From Propionibacteriaceae bacterium (GTDB lineage: Bacteria > Actinomycetota > Actinomycetes > Propionibacteriales > Propionibacteriaceae): a stretch of 64,000 nucleotides of DNA. Positions within the stretch are counted from its first letter, which is position 1. Each line of letters starts with the position of its first letter. Below the pieces are notes generated by a model. It did not search any database. It worked only from the letters and a program-made list of their open reading frames with translations, and was not told where the DNA came from. A program made the translations under genes and the position numbers. Shown here one piece after another: positions 1 to 8,025 of the stretch. The DNA is taken from assembly GCA_031285845.1 (NCBI GenBank), contig JAITVK010000033.1:89935-153934 (forward strand), given 5' to 3'.

Positions 1-288
1 ATGAATGCTGCTTTGGAGCGGCGAGCCCTGCGTGGTCAACGGCGTGGTACGCAAGCACAGCCACAGGTTCACCGCCACAGCCACGGCCATGATGACCGCG
101 GCGGCGAAGAACAGACCGACCTGGGTTCCCAACTGCGTGATGAAAACCTGATGGAAATTGATCGACTCGAACCACAGGTGATCGGTCCACACACCGGCGA
201 ACACGGTGTAGAGATAGCCGACGGCCACCACAATGATCAGAGTCGGAAGAATCGCACGAGTGCGCGATGCTGCAGGTTGGCTTGCCAC
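1..288 (-). CDS. UPF0182 family membrane protein, N-terminal part (cut by window edge)
   Basis: The first 96 codons of a gene that runs off the left edge. The start chosen is GTG at 288, because GGAGG lies 4 bases upstream; a second GTG at 298-300 is possible. The peptide has two predicted membrane segments (about residues 13-33 and 57-80) separated by a short loop containing WTDHLWFES. This arrangement, with a Trp-rich loop after the first helix, is typical of the large actinobacterial UPF0182 (COG1615) integral membrane proteins, whose function is unknown. It follows the Lon/PDZ-like gene divergently placed next to a DUF2342 gene, a common actinobacterial neighbourhood, which supports the assignment. 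Confidence 0.8.
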   Translation of the reverse strand, partial: MASQPAASRTRAILPTLIIVVAVGYLYTVFAGVWTDHLWFESINFHQVFITQLGTQVGLFFAAAVIMAVAVAVNLWLCLRTTPLTTQGSPLQSSIH

Positions 289-426
289 GGGTCCTCCCAC
301 AAAAGAGACGAAACCCCAGTCTACCAAAGCCAACCTTGAGTCCACTTCAGCTCCCGACAAGGGCTCGAACAAATGGGAGTGCTACTCACGACATCACCGG
401 AGCCCTGACGAGCAAGCGGGCTAGGG

Positions 427-1461
427 CTAGCAGGTCGGAAGAATTTGCTCCCCTGCCCCGCCGTCCAGAACCGCGATCGCCTCGGCCAGACTACGCACAG
501 CGACGATCGGGATGTCGGGGGTAGGATCCATCAAGTCCGAACAGTTGGTCCTCGGAATGATGACCAGGTCGGCCTGTGCGTCGCGCGCCGACGCGACATG
601 CTCGTTGATGGCCGACACTGGCGAGACCTCGCCGCCGAAGCTCACCTGTCCGACCGCGGCCACCGCCCGACCGGCCAGATCGTCGCGATCGGTCAGCAGT
701 TCGTACGACGCCAAGGCCATCGCTAAACCTTGAGCCGATCCGGCGAAGGCGGCGTCGACTCCGTTGGTGTCCAAAGCTGGGGAGTACAGATAGCCCGTGC
801 CGACCGTGATTCCCATCGACGGCACCGTGCCGTTGGTCGGCGAACCCACCAGAGCGTCGATGGTGACAACGCGCTTCTCCCCCGCACGCAACACCGTCAC
901 CACGGACTGGTCACCGACTTGGCGACCACGGATGTATTCGCGCACCTGATCGGCGGTCGCCATCGGTTTGTCGTCGATCGCGATGATCAGATCAGCCGGT
1001 AGAAGAACCTGATTGGCTGGGCTCTTCTGCCGTACGGCGGTGACGATCGGGTAATCCTTGACGTCGATGCCCGCCTGACGGGCCCCGGCGGCCAAAGCCG
1101 TGTCCATCGACGAACTGACCGTCGCCGACGCGGCCGGTTGCAGGGACAAATTGACCGAGGCGTAGACCGCGTCGCGCGGAAGCACCGAATGGTCCGGCAG
1201 AAAATAGTCACCGATGATCTGCGGCAGCGTCACCGCGTCGGTCGGTCCGGATTGACTCAGCGACGTCGCGAACAACCCGCCATGGGCCCGAGTCACGTCA
1301 CGGCCTTCGACTGTCAGCGGTGGGGCGCCGGTCGCAGCGTCGACCAGATTGACCGCTGGACCCGCCGACCATAAGACGTACGACGTGGGGGCGAGGGACA
1401 CCACCAACACGCAGGCGACCAGCACCACCGCCGCACTGATCGATGTCCACATCTTTTTCAT
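427..1461 (-). CDS. PDZ/Lon-like membrane-anchored protein (YlbL family), apparently without the catalytic dyad
   Basis: 344 residues. An N-terminal signal anchor (residues 10-31) is followed by a PDZ-like region (about 140-205) and a Lon S16-type C-terminal domain (about 215-335), the architecture of Bacillus YlbL and its actinobacterial relatives. The ATG at 1461 was chosen because GGGAGG lies 6 bases upstream and the signal anchor begins at once; a longer reading upstream is unlike coding sequence. Oddity: the family motif GPSAG reads GSAQG (241-245), putting Ala243 where the Ser nucleophile should be, and the catalytic Lys in the EK-type motif reads NEH, putting His288 there. If that alignment is right it is a pseudoprotease; Ser242 shifted by one remains possible. 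It lies 138 bases upstream of the UPF0182 gene on the same strand, a usual pairing. Confidence 0.85.
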   Translation of the reverse strand: MKKMWTSISAAVVLVACVLVVSLAPTSYVLWSAGPAVNLVDAATGAPPLTVEGRDVTRAHGGLFATSLSQSGPTDAVTLPQIIGDYFLPDHSVLPRDAVYASVNLSLQPAASATVSSSMDTALAAGARQAGIDVKDYPIVTAVRQKSPANQVLLPADLIIAIDDKPMATADQVREYIRGRQVGDQSVVTVLRAGEKRVVTIDALVGSPTNGTVPSMGITVGTGYLYSPALDTNGVDAAFAGSAQGLAMALASYELLTDRDDLAGRAVAAVGQVSFGGEVSPVSAINEHVASARDAQADLVIIPRTNCSDLMDPTPDIPIVAVRSLAEAIAVLDGGAGEQILPTC

Positions 1462-1567
1462 GACGCCTCCCTCAGCACAACTGTAGCCGATGGTCGATTC
1501 GCCCCCGTCGACGACGGGGGCGAGTTCGGCTCGCTGCCACGACCGCACCACGCCGCCATCTGGCGCT

Positions 1568-1682
1568 GATCCCGCCTCCCGCGTAGCGCTCCGACCAGCC
1601 GACGTCCTGGCCCAGACCTTCACCGAGTTGATCCCGCCTGCCGCGCGTCGCTCCGACCACTCGCGGACCACTCGCGGACCAC
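1568..1682. repeat. Direct repeats in the divergent intergenic region
   Basis: Two roughly 30-bp copies, at 1568-1597 and 1630-1659, share the ends GATCCCGCCT and CGCTCCGACCA and differ at about four central positions; their starts are 62 bp apart. The second copy runs into a tandem 11-bp unit (CCACTCGCGGA) repeated at 1657-1667 and 1668-1678 with a partial third copy. They occupy the 299-bp gap between the divergent Lon-like and DUF2342 genes, so they could be operators or remnants of duplication. No known binding motif is recognised. Confidence 0.6.
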
Positions 1683-1760
1683 ACCGTGATCACCGCACCG
1701 ACGAAATCCTGGCCGTACCCCGACCGATGGGAGACAATAGAAGCCGAAGAAGGAGAGTGC

Positions 1761-3122
1761 ATGGCCACCGAAGATCCTCATGACGAGTCTCAGGACCCCC
1801 TCGAAGGACTGCGCAAGCTGTTCCATGACCTTGGTCTGCCGCCGGACGCCGATCTGAACGACAACGAGGTCCGCGCCGACCTGTTCCGCTCGATGATGGG
1901 CCGTCTCATGGGCCCATCGACCACCTCGGACGAACAGGTGGTGTGGGAGACCGCCCGACAAACCGCCCGACACATGGTGGCCGCCTTGGGGCCAGATCCC
2001 TCCGGAAGCTCACGGGCCGCGCGCCGCGTCTCGGACGCGGTCCATCTGGCCGAGTTGTGGCTGTCGGAAGCCACCACGTTGCCGCCGACACCCCTGACAC
2101 CGACGGTGTGGAGCCGGGCCGAGTGGATCGAGTCGACCTTGCCGCAGTGGCGGACCATGATCGAGCCGGTCCTGGCCACGTTGGCCACGAGTGTGACCGA
2201 GGCCACGGGCAGCCGCTTCCAGTCGGCCGAATTGGACGAGTTGGCCGGACTCCAATCGATGCTCAGCCCGCTGATGTCGCGGGCGATCTCCGCCATGTTC
2301 GGCTCTCACGTCGGCCAGAGTCTGGGGCGCGCCGCCACCGCCACCATGACGGGAACGGATCTGGGACTGCCGATCCTGCAGCAGCCGCTCGTTGCCGTGT
2401 TGCCGACCAATCTGTCGGCCATCCAGCAGCAGGCCGAGCTGGACGAGGAGGGTCTGCTGATGTTCTGCACGCTGCGCGAGGCGGCCCGCCAGCGCCTGTT
2501 CACCGAGATCAGTTGGATAGCGCCGCAAATCATCGCTCTGGTGCAGCATTACGCGCGCGAGATGCGGGTCGATCCCCAAGCGCTGTCCTCGGCGCTGGAG
2601 AACGCCATGCCAGATCAACTCTCGGCTGAGTCGATGGCCGCTTTCCAGACCGACTTCTCCTCGATCATCTTCTCGCCCGAACAATCCGAGGAGCAGAAGG
2701 ACATCCTCCAGCGGTTGTCGACGCTGCTGGCGCTGGTCGAAGGCTGGGTCGACGACACCACGGGCACCATCGCTCGGCGCTGGTTGCCGAACTGGGCCGC
2801 GATCGCCGAGAGTCTACGCCGAGAGCGAGCGACCAACGCGGTCAAAGTGACGTCGGCGATCCCGTTGATCGGGCTGAGCGCCAGTCCGAAGGAGGTGCGA
2901 GAGGCCACGGGGTTCTGGGAAGCGGTTCGTACGGCGCGCGGCGTGGAGGGCCGAGACGACATCTGGCGTCATCCCGAAGCGATGCCCCAACAAAGCGACC
3001 TGGCTGATCCCCAAGGATTCCTTGACCGACCGGCACAAGCCGATCCGTGGGACGATGAACTGCAACGCTTCCTCGACGGCGACGACTCCGAAGACGACTC
3101 GACTGCGCCGACAGTGGGTTGA
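1761..3122 (+). CDS. DUF2342 / zinc-dependent metalloprotease family protein (putative hydrolase)
   Basis: 453 residues, soluble. It matches the actinobacterial family annotated as zinc-dependent metalloprotease or putative hydrolase (DUF2342). Recognised features are the mid-protein FGSHVGQSLG stretch (about 180-189), the helical TLREAARQRLF segment (about 237-247), LVEGWVD further on, and a C-terminal RGVEGRDDIWRHPE motif followed by an acidic tail. The start is the ATG at 1761, with AAGGAGA 6 bases upstream. A zinc-binding HExxH is not visible: the equivalent segment reads REAAR, so the protease label is a family name and not something the residues show. It is transcribed divergently from the Lon-like gene. 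Molecular function is unknown. Confidence 0.8.
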   Translation: MATEDPHDESQDPLEGLRKLFHDLGLPPDADLNDNEVRADLFRSMMGRLMGPSTTSDEQVVWETARQTARHMVAALGPDPSGSSRAARRVSDAVHLAELWLSEATTLPPTPLTPTVWSRAEWIESTLPQWRTMIEPVLATLATSVTEATGSRFQSAELDELAGLQSMLSPLMSRAISAMFGSHVGQSLGRAATATMTGTDLGLPILQQPLVAVLPTNLSAIQQQAELDEEGLLMFCTLREAARQRLFTEISWIAPQIIALVQHYAREMRVDPQALSSALENAMPDQLSAESMAAFQTDFSSIIFSPEQSEEQKDILQRLSTLLALVEGWVDDTTGTIARRWLPNWAAIAESLRRERATNAVKVTSAIPLIGLSASPKEVREATGFWEAVRTARGVEGRDDIWRHPEAMPQQSDLADPQGFLDRPAQADPWDDELQRFLDGDDSEDDSTAPTVG

Positions 3123-3272
3123 GCCTGACGCTGAGCGTGGACGAGCGAACCGAGCTCGTGTTCCTTGCGACACGCCCGCGTGACTCAGTTGATGCTGACA
3201 TTGAGCGGGGCTTACGCTACGGTGGATGAGATGATCCTGAGGACGAGCGTCCTCACAACCTAGGAGGATATA

Positions 3273-3431
3273 GTGTCGGATAAGTATGAGGGTGAGTTCT
3301 ACTGCGTGAAGTGCAAGGAGAAGCGCACCGCGAGCGGCGACATCGTCGTGAACGACAAGGGGACCCGCATGGCCAAGGGCAAGTGCCCTGTCTGTGGCAC
3401 GAACCTCAACCGCATCCTCGGCAAAGCCTGA
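3273..3431 (+). CDS. Small zinc-ribbon protein, DUF5679 family
   Basis: A 52-residue protein starting with GTG at 3273, with a strong TAGGAGGA ribosome site 5 bases upstream. It has two CxxC pairs, YCVKCKEK (residues 10-17) and CPVCGTNLNRILGK near the C-terminus, separated by a basic segment containing KGTRMAKGKC. This is the DUF5679 pattern, a small one-domain zinc ribbon widespread in actinobacteria. No function is established. It is a single-gene transcript, with 150 bases upstream and a clear terminator hairpin directly downstream. It is easily missed because of its size and GTG start. Confidence 0.88.
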   Translation: MSDKYEGEFYCVKCKEKRTASGDIVVNDKGTRMAKGKCPVCGTNLNRILGKA

Positions 3432-3450
3432 GAATCGTACCTGTGCTGTG

Positions 3451-3476
3451 ATGGCGGGCCCTGGTGGGTCCGCCAT
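3451..3476 (+). terminator. Intrinsic terminator after the DUF5679 gene
   Basis: An 11-bp stem with one G-U pair (ATGGCGGGCCC / GGGTCCGCCAT) closes a TGGT loop 19 bases after the stop codon. It is followed by TGCTGTTTTCC, a moderately T-rich tail. Confidence 0.8.
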
Positions 3477-3613
3477 TGCTGTTTTCCGCCTCGGTCCGCG
3501 ATCACTAGGCCCGAATCCGTCAACGTTGTCCTGCTTGGCCCGGTGGTGTCCCGATGTTGTTCGCCTGTGCATGACCGGTCGAGCGTCACACCAGGCCAGT
3601 CACACTGTCAGAC

Positions 3614-4693
3614 ATGAACAGACCATGCCTGACCATTCCCGCTGTCACTGTGTGGCGCTCAGCCACCGACCTTCAGATCGGCGAAGACGATCGCGGCTGC
3701 ACGCTGCATGGGGTCCCACACCAGGTGGAGCGCTTGATTCGAGCCCTCGACGGTTTCCACGACCACCACCTGCTCGAACACATCTGCCCCGAGCCGTGGC
3801 TGAGCTGGACGATGAGGCGTCTGGAGGCTCAAGGTTGGCTCGTCGACGGGCCACCGGCCCCGGTTCAGTTCCACCTCGCCAGCTTGGTAGATTCCCCGTT
3901 CGCCAGGCGGCTGACCTCGATGCTGACCCACCTGATGTCGGTTCCGGCTCAGGATTCTTCCGGCGCGAGCGACCTCACCGCTCAGCCGGCCGCCCATCGA
4001 TTCGCTCAGGCTGCCGCCCATCGACCCGACCACCCAGGCGCCCATCGACCCGACCCCCCAGGCGCCCACCGACATGGCCAGTTGGAACCGACGGCGGATC
4101 TCGGCGAGCTAAGACCGATGGCGGATCTGGGCGCGTCGACCCCGCCGGTGACGATCGTGGCCGCCACCACAGTCGAGCCCGACCGCGTGAGCCTGAATGA
4201 GTTGACCCGATCCGGCAGGCGGCATTTGGTCATCCGGTTGAACGACACTCGAGCCCGAGTCGGCCCATTCGTCTTCCCGGGGAAGACCAGCTGTGTCGGT
4301 TGTGACGACCGGGCCCAGCGTGACGCCGACCCGACCTGGCCGCTGCGCTTGTTCCAGTTGGCTCAGATCCAAGCTGAACCTCACCCGGTCCTGACCGCCT
4401 GGGCGCTCGGGTTGGCGGCGACCCAACTCCTGAGCCACGCCTCGGGCCACATTCCCCAAGCGACGTCCACGATCATCCAGTTGTCGTTGGACGACGGTCG
4501 GGTGACTTACCGCCGTCAGCCGTGGCACGATCAGTGTCCTTGTCGCGATCGCGGCGGGAGCCAGGGGTCCGGGGTGAGTCGAATCTTGGACGACAACGCC
4601 AACGGCGTCGGCGCGAGTCGAACCGCTTCGCAGCACTCGAACTCGCCTCACCAAGATCAGGTGACGCCAGTCACGAGTCACGCCGACCGCTGA
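3614..4693 (+). CDS. Cyclodehydratase/ThiF-like (TOMM leader-binding type) protein with zinc cysteines and a His-rich repeat
   Basis: 359 residues. Residues 13-80 resemble the winged-helix leader-binding part of actinobacterial TOMM precursor leader peptide-binding proteins. Residues 178-310 match the degenerate E1/ThiF-like part: VGPFVFPGKTSCVGC (Cys227, Cys230) and CPC (Cys308, Cys310), which should form a four-cysteine zinc site. Between them lies a linker with an 8-residue repeat rich in His and Pro (127-158). No E1 ATP-binding GxGxxG is visible, so it is unlikely to adenylate. No precursor peptide or partner azoline enzyme is nearby, so its role is unknown; related stand-alone genes are widely conserved in actinobacteria. 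The start lacks a clear ribosome site. Its last 23 bases overlap dinG tail to tail. Confidence 0.7.
   Translation: MNRPCLTIPAVTVWRSATDLQIGEDDRGCTLHGVPHQVERLIRALDGFHDHHLLEHICPEPWLSWTMRRLEAQGWLVDGPPAPVQFHLASLVDSPFARRLTSMLTHLMSVPAQDSSGASDLTAQPAAHRFAQAAAHRPDHPGAHRPDPPGAHRHGQLEPTADLGELRPMADLGASTPPVTIVAATTVEPDRVSLNELTRSGRRHLVIRLNDTRARVGPFVFPGKTSCVGCDDRAQRDADPTWPLRLFQLAQIQAEPHPVLTAWALGLAATQLLSHASGHIPQATSTIIQLSLDDGRVTYRRQPWHDQCPCRDRGGSQGSGVSRILDDNANGVGASRTASQHSNSPHQDQVTPVTSHADR
3992..4087 (+). repeat. 24-bp tandem repeat encoding an 8-residue His/Pro unit
   Basis: Four units begin at 3992, 4016, 4040 and 4064 with an exact 24-bp period; the second and third are almost identical and the first and last are diverged. 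They encode AHRFAQAA, AHRPDHPG, AHRPDPPG and AHRHGQLE inside the linker of the ThiF-like protein. The unit is a multiple of three, so copy-number change would keep the frame. Confidence 0.85.
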
Positions 4694-6626
4694 GACGCTC
4701 CAACGCCGACCGAGCGACCTCAGGATCGGTGGTCATCCACCATGGTGGCATCGACGAGGTGAGGAAAGGTCCATAGCGGGCGGTCAACAGTCGCGGGTCG
4801 AGGATCGCGATCACACCTTTGTCATCCATCGTACGAATCAGGCGCCCGGTGCCCTGGGCGAGCATCAGGCCGGCCTGAGCTGCCGCCACACTCATGAAAC
4901 CGTTGCCGCCATGACGACTGATATCCTCCTGACGCGCCTGAGTCAACGGTTCGTCGGGACGAGGAAACGGGATTCGATCCACGATCACCAGGTGGCAGGT
5001 CTGACCTGGGGCGTCAACCCCTTGCCAGAGCGACAAGGTTCCGAACAGGCTGGTCTTGGGGGCGGCGATGAACCGCGAGATCAAGTCGGGCAGATGTCCT
5101 TCTCCTTGGAGCAGCACGGTGCGGTCATCGACGTCGCGCACGTGCTCCGCGGCCGCCTCGGCCGCCCGCAGCGAGGAGAACAGTCCCAAGGCATGCCCGT
5201 CACTGGCCCGGATCAGCGCAGCGATCTCATCCAACGCCGCCTGACTGATGCCATCGCGGCCTGGTCGCGGCAGATGCTTGGCGACGTAGCAGATTCCTTG
5301 ACGTTGGTAGTCGAACGGAGAACCGACATCGGCGGTGACGTACGCCACCGGATCACCGATCGTCAGGCCGACTGTGGTGGCCAGAGGCTGAAAAGAGTCG
5401 CCCAGTTTCAGCGTGGCCGAGGTCAAGATCGTGGTCTGGTGGTCGAGAATCGTGTTGCGAATCGCCGCTTGGACCCGCAAAGGCGCGACCACCAACTGCG
5501 GACCGTACTGCGGGCGCACCGACACCCACACCACATCAGCGTCGTCCTGGCCGCCGATCCGATCACACACGTCGAAGGTTTGCTTGACAGCCAACGCGAT
5601 CTGTTCGCGTCGAGCGTCGGAGTTGTCGTGTCCGATCGCCGTGACCGCTTGGCGCATCACCGAGCGCAGCTCGGCCACCGCGTCCAACACCGCGCCACCA
5701 CGCGCCCGCCCCGGTTCGGCGTCGTCCAAGGCCCAGGCGAAATGACTGGCCGCGTTCACCAACGCGTCACGGGTCGCCTCCGACACGACAGTGGCGGCCA
5801 TTCGTACGGCGCGATCGACCATATGGGGACTCAACTCGTCGGTTTGAGACGTGGTGACGCGGGCCGCCAAGTCGTGGGCCTCGTCCAAGACCAGGACATC
5901 CGGATTGAGCATCGCCCAGCCGTGAGCGGCCTCGATCGCTACCAGCGCATGATTGGTCACCACCAGTTGACTGGTCGCCGCCTTCTCGCGGGCGGCGAAG
6001 ACGAAGCACTGGTCGGCGTAAGGACAATTCGGACCGACGCACTCACGTCCAGACACCGCGATCTGAGCCCAGGCCCGGGCGCTGTGGCGCGGAGCGTCGT
6101 CGCGGTCGGCGATGACGCCCTGTTCACACTGCTCCTCGGCCCACAGTCGCAAAGCCACCACCTGGTCACCCAACGGCGAGTCGGCGTCCACGACATCGTC
6201 CACCTCAACCTCGTCGAGGGCGTACTGTCGCTGCCCGGGGTCCGCTGGCGCCTCACGAATCTTCAGCAGGCAGGGATAGTTGGCACTGCCTTTGAGTACG
6301 CACCACCGCAACGGCGCGAGCCCGAGCTGCTCGGCAGCCGCCATGATCGTGGGAATGTCCTTGTTGGCCAGCTGGGTCTGCAATGCCAAGGTCGCTGTCG
6401 CGACCACGCCGCTGAGGTCGGGATGCGCGTTCAAGTACGCCACGAGCGGCGCGAGATAACCCAAGGACTTTCCTGTGCCCGTCCCAGCCTGGATCAGGGC
6501 CGCGTGATGATCCTCGAAGGCCTCGTCGATCAACGCGGCCATCTGCTCCTGCCCAGCCCTGGGAGCGCCACCGATCCGCGCCACGGCTAAGGACAGCAGG
6601 GCGGAGGTCACCGGTTCATCAGGCAT
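4671..6626 (-). CDS. dinG: ATP-dependent DNA helicase DinG family (XPD-like, iron-sulfur)
   Basis: 651 residues. An SF2 helicase with Walker A QAGTGTGKS (about 46-54), four cysteines of the Fe-S domain (Cys109, Cys119, then CVGPNC and QC near 200-210), DEAH box in VLDEAHDL, TSATL motif III and a C-terminal GTGRLIR motif VI. This is the layout of DinG/YoaA 5'-3' helicases that unwind D-loops, R-loops and blocked forks. The ATG at 6626 was chosen because it overlaps the hflX stop by ATGCCTGA, indicating translational coupling; an in-frame start at 6653 is less likely. It is the last gene of miaA-dapF-hflX-dinG. Confidence 0.93.
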   Translation of the reverse strand: MPDEPVTSALLSLAVARIGGAPRAGQEQMAALIDEAFEDHHAALIQAGTGTGKSLGYLAPLVAYLNAHPDLSGVVATATLALQTQLANKDIPTIMAAAEQLGLAPLRWCVLKGSANYPCLLKIREAPADPGQRQYALDEVEVDDVVDADSPLGDQVVALRLWAEEQCEQGVIADRDDAPRHSARAWAQIAVSGRECVGPNCPYADQCFVFAAREKAATSQLVVTNHALVAIEAAHGWAMLNPDVLVLDEAHDLAARVTTSQTDELSPHMVDRAVRMAATVVSEATRDALVNAASHFAWALDDAEPGRARGGAVLDAVAELRSVMRQAVTAIGHDNSDARREQIALAVKQTFDVCDRIGGQDDADVVWVSVRPQYGPQLVVAPLRVQAAIRNTILDHQTTILTSATLKLGDSFQPLATTVGLTIGDPVAYVTADVGSPFDYQRQGICYVAKHLPRPGRDGISQAALDEIAALIRASDGHALGLFSSLRAAEAAAEHVRDVDDRTVLLQGEGHLPDLISRFIAAPKTSLFGTLSLWQGVDAPGQTCHLVIVDRIPFPRPDEPLTQARQEDISRHGGNGFMSVAAAQAGLMLAQGTGRLIRTMDDKGVIAILDPRLLTARYGPFLTSSMPPWWMTTDPEVARSALERLSGRRDS

Positions 6627-8025
6627 CCGCAACAGTGTAGTGGTCGAGCACACCGGCCAGCGCTGCGGGAACCCGGGCTGTCAGACGCGTGCCCGCCTGA
6701 GTGTGTTCGATCGCGATCAGACGGCCCTCCCGATGCACCCGATCAGTCAGATCGCCTCGATCGTACGGCAGCAGGACCTCCACCAGGGTGTCCAGTCGCG
6801 GCAGACGGGCCTCGATCTGGTCGACGACTTCGTCCAGCCCATCACCGCTGCGCGCGCAGATGAACACCGCCTCAGGGTACCGTGCGCGCAGATTCGTCCT
6901 CGTGTCCTCGTCGATCAGGTCGATCTTGTTGATCACCATCAACTCGGACACATCGCCTGCCCCGATTTCAGTCAGCACTTCGCGCACAGCGGCGACTTGA
7001 CCCACAGGATCCGGATCCGAGGCGTCGACCACGTGGACCAGCAGATCGGCGTCGACCGCCTCTTCTAGAGTCGATTTGAACGCCTCGACCACATCGGTGG
7101 GCAGACGACGAATGAATCCGACAGTGTCGGTCAGCGTGTAAACCCGGCCCAGCGGTGTCTGCGCTCGGCGAGTGGTCGGATCCAAGGTGGCGAACAGGGA
7201 GTCGTCGACGAGCACTTCGGCGTCGGTCAGCGCGTTCAACAACGACGACTTTCCGGCGTTGGTGTAGCCGACGATGGCCACCGACGGCACCTGATGGCGC
7301 TGACGGGACGCGCGCGTGGTCTGACGGGTCTTGTCCATCTGACGCAATTGCGCGCGCAGATGCGTCAGACGCTGTGAGATGCGCCGACGATCGGTCTCAA
7401 TCTTCGTCTCACCCGGACCGCGACCGCCGATTCCAGCTCCGGCGGCGGCCCGTCCGCCCGCCTGACGTGACAAAGTCGAACCCCAACCGCGCAGACGCTG
7501 ACGCATGTAGAGCAGTTGGGCCAATTCGACCTGAGCTTTGCCTTCGCGAGACTTGGCATGTTGAGCGAAGATGTCCAAGATCAGCGCGGTCCGATCGATG
7601 ACTTTGGCGTTGACCCGATCCTCGAGGTTCCTCAACTGGGCAGGCGTCAGCTCACCATCACAAATGACCGTGTCAGCCTCGACTTCACTGACCAACTCCG
7701 CCAGCTCGATCACCTTGCCGCTGCCCAAGTAGGTCGCGGGATCTGGGTGGTTGCGCGTCTGCGTCATCGCCGCGAGGACATGGGATCCGGCCGTCTCCGC
7801 CAACAACTGCAATTCGGCGAACGACCGATGGACCTCTTCAGCCGACGTCGACGGACCACCGACGCCGACCAGAACGACGCGTTCCAACCGGAGCGCTCGA
7901 TACTCGACCTCGGAGATGTCGGACAAGTCGGTACGAATGCCTTCGACTCGTGTCAGGGATTTCCGGTCCGCCAGGTCGGCCGTGCCCTGGTCGTACTGCT
8001 CCGGATCGATGGATGGCTCAGGCAT
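6619..8025 (-). CDS. hflX: GTPase HflX
   Basis: 468 residues, the usual actinobacterial length. The N-terminal HflX domain carries the glycine-rich linker GRGPGETKIE, followed by a long helical pair. The G domain shows G1 GYTNAGKSS, G3 DTVGFIRRLP and G4 NKIDLID. HflX binds the large ribosomal subunit and rescues or recycles stalled ribosomes under stress. The start at 8025 overlaps the dapF stop by ATGCCTGA, and its own stop overlaps dinG in the same way, so the three genes are translationally coupled. Confidence 0.96.
   Translation of the reverse strand: MPEPSIDPEQYDQGTADLADRKSLTRVEGIRTDLSDISEVEYRALRLERVVLVGVGGPSTSAEEVHRSFAELQLLAETAGSHVLAAMTQTRNHPDPATYLGSGKVIELAELVSEVEADTVICDGELTPAQLRNLEDRVNAKVIDRTALILDIFAQHAKSREGKAQVELAQLLYMRQRLRGWGSTLSRQAGGRAAAGAGIGGRGPGETKIETDRRRISQRLTHLRAQLRQMDKTRQTTRASRQRHQVPSVAIVGYTNAGKSSLLNALTDAEVLVDDSLFATLDPTTRRAQTPLGRVYTLTDTVGFIRRLPTDVVEAFKSTLEEAVDADLLVHVVDASDPDPVGQVAAVREVLTEIGAGDVSELMVINKIDLIDEDTRTNLRARYPEAVFICARSGDGLDEVVDQIEARLPRLDTLVEVLLPYDRGDLTDRVHREGRLIAIEHTQAGTRLTARVPAALAGVLDHYTVADA

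Noticed and set aside
3614..4693. Complete azole/azoline (TOMM) biosynthetic cluster
   Set aside because: Only one leader-binding-type protein is present. No YcaO-domain, dehydrogenase, protease or Cys/Ser-rich precursor gene is nearby.
4911..6590. Long open reading frame (559 codons) on the plus strand opposite dinG
   Set aside because: It is a mirror of dinG in a GC-rich gene, with His/Arg/Gln-rich content and no ribosome site; dinG on the minus strand has clear helicase motifs.
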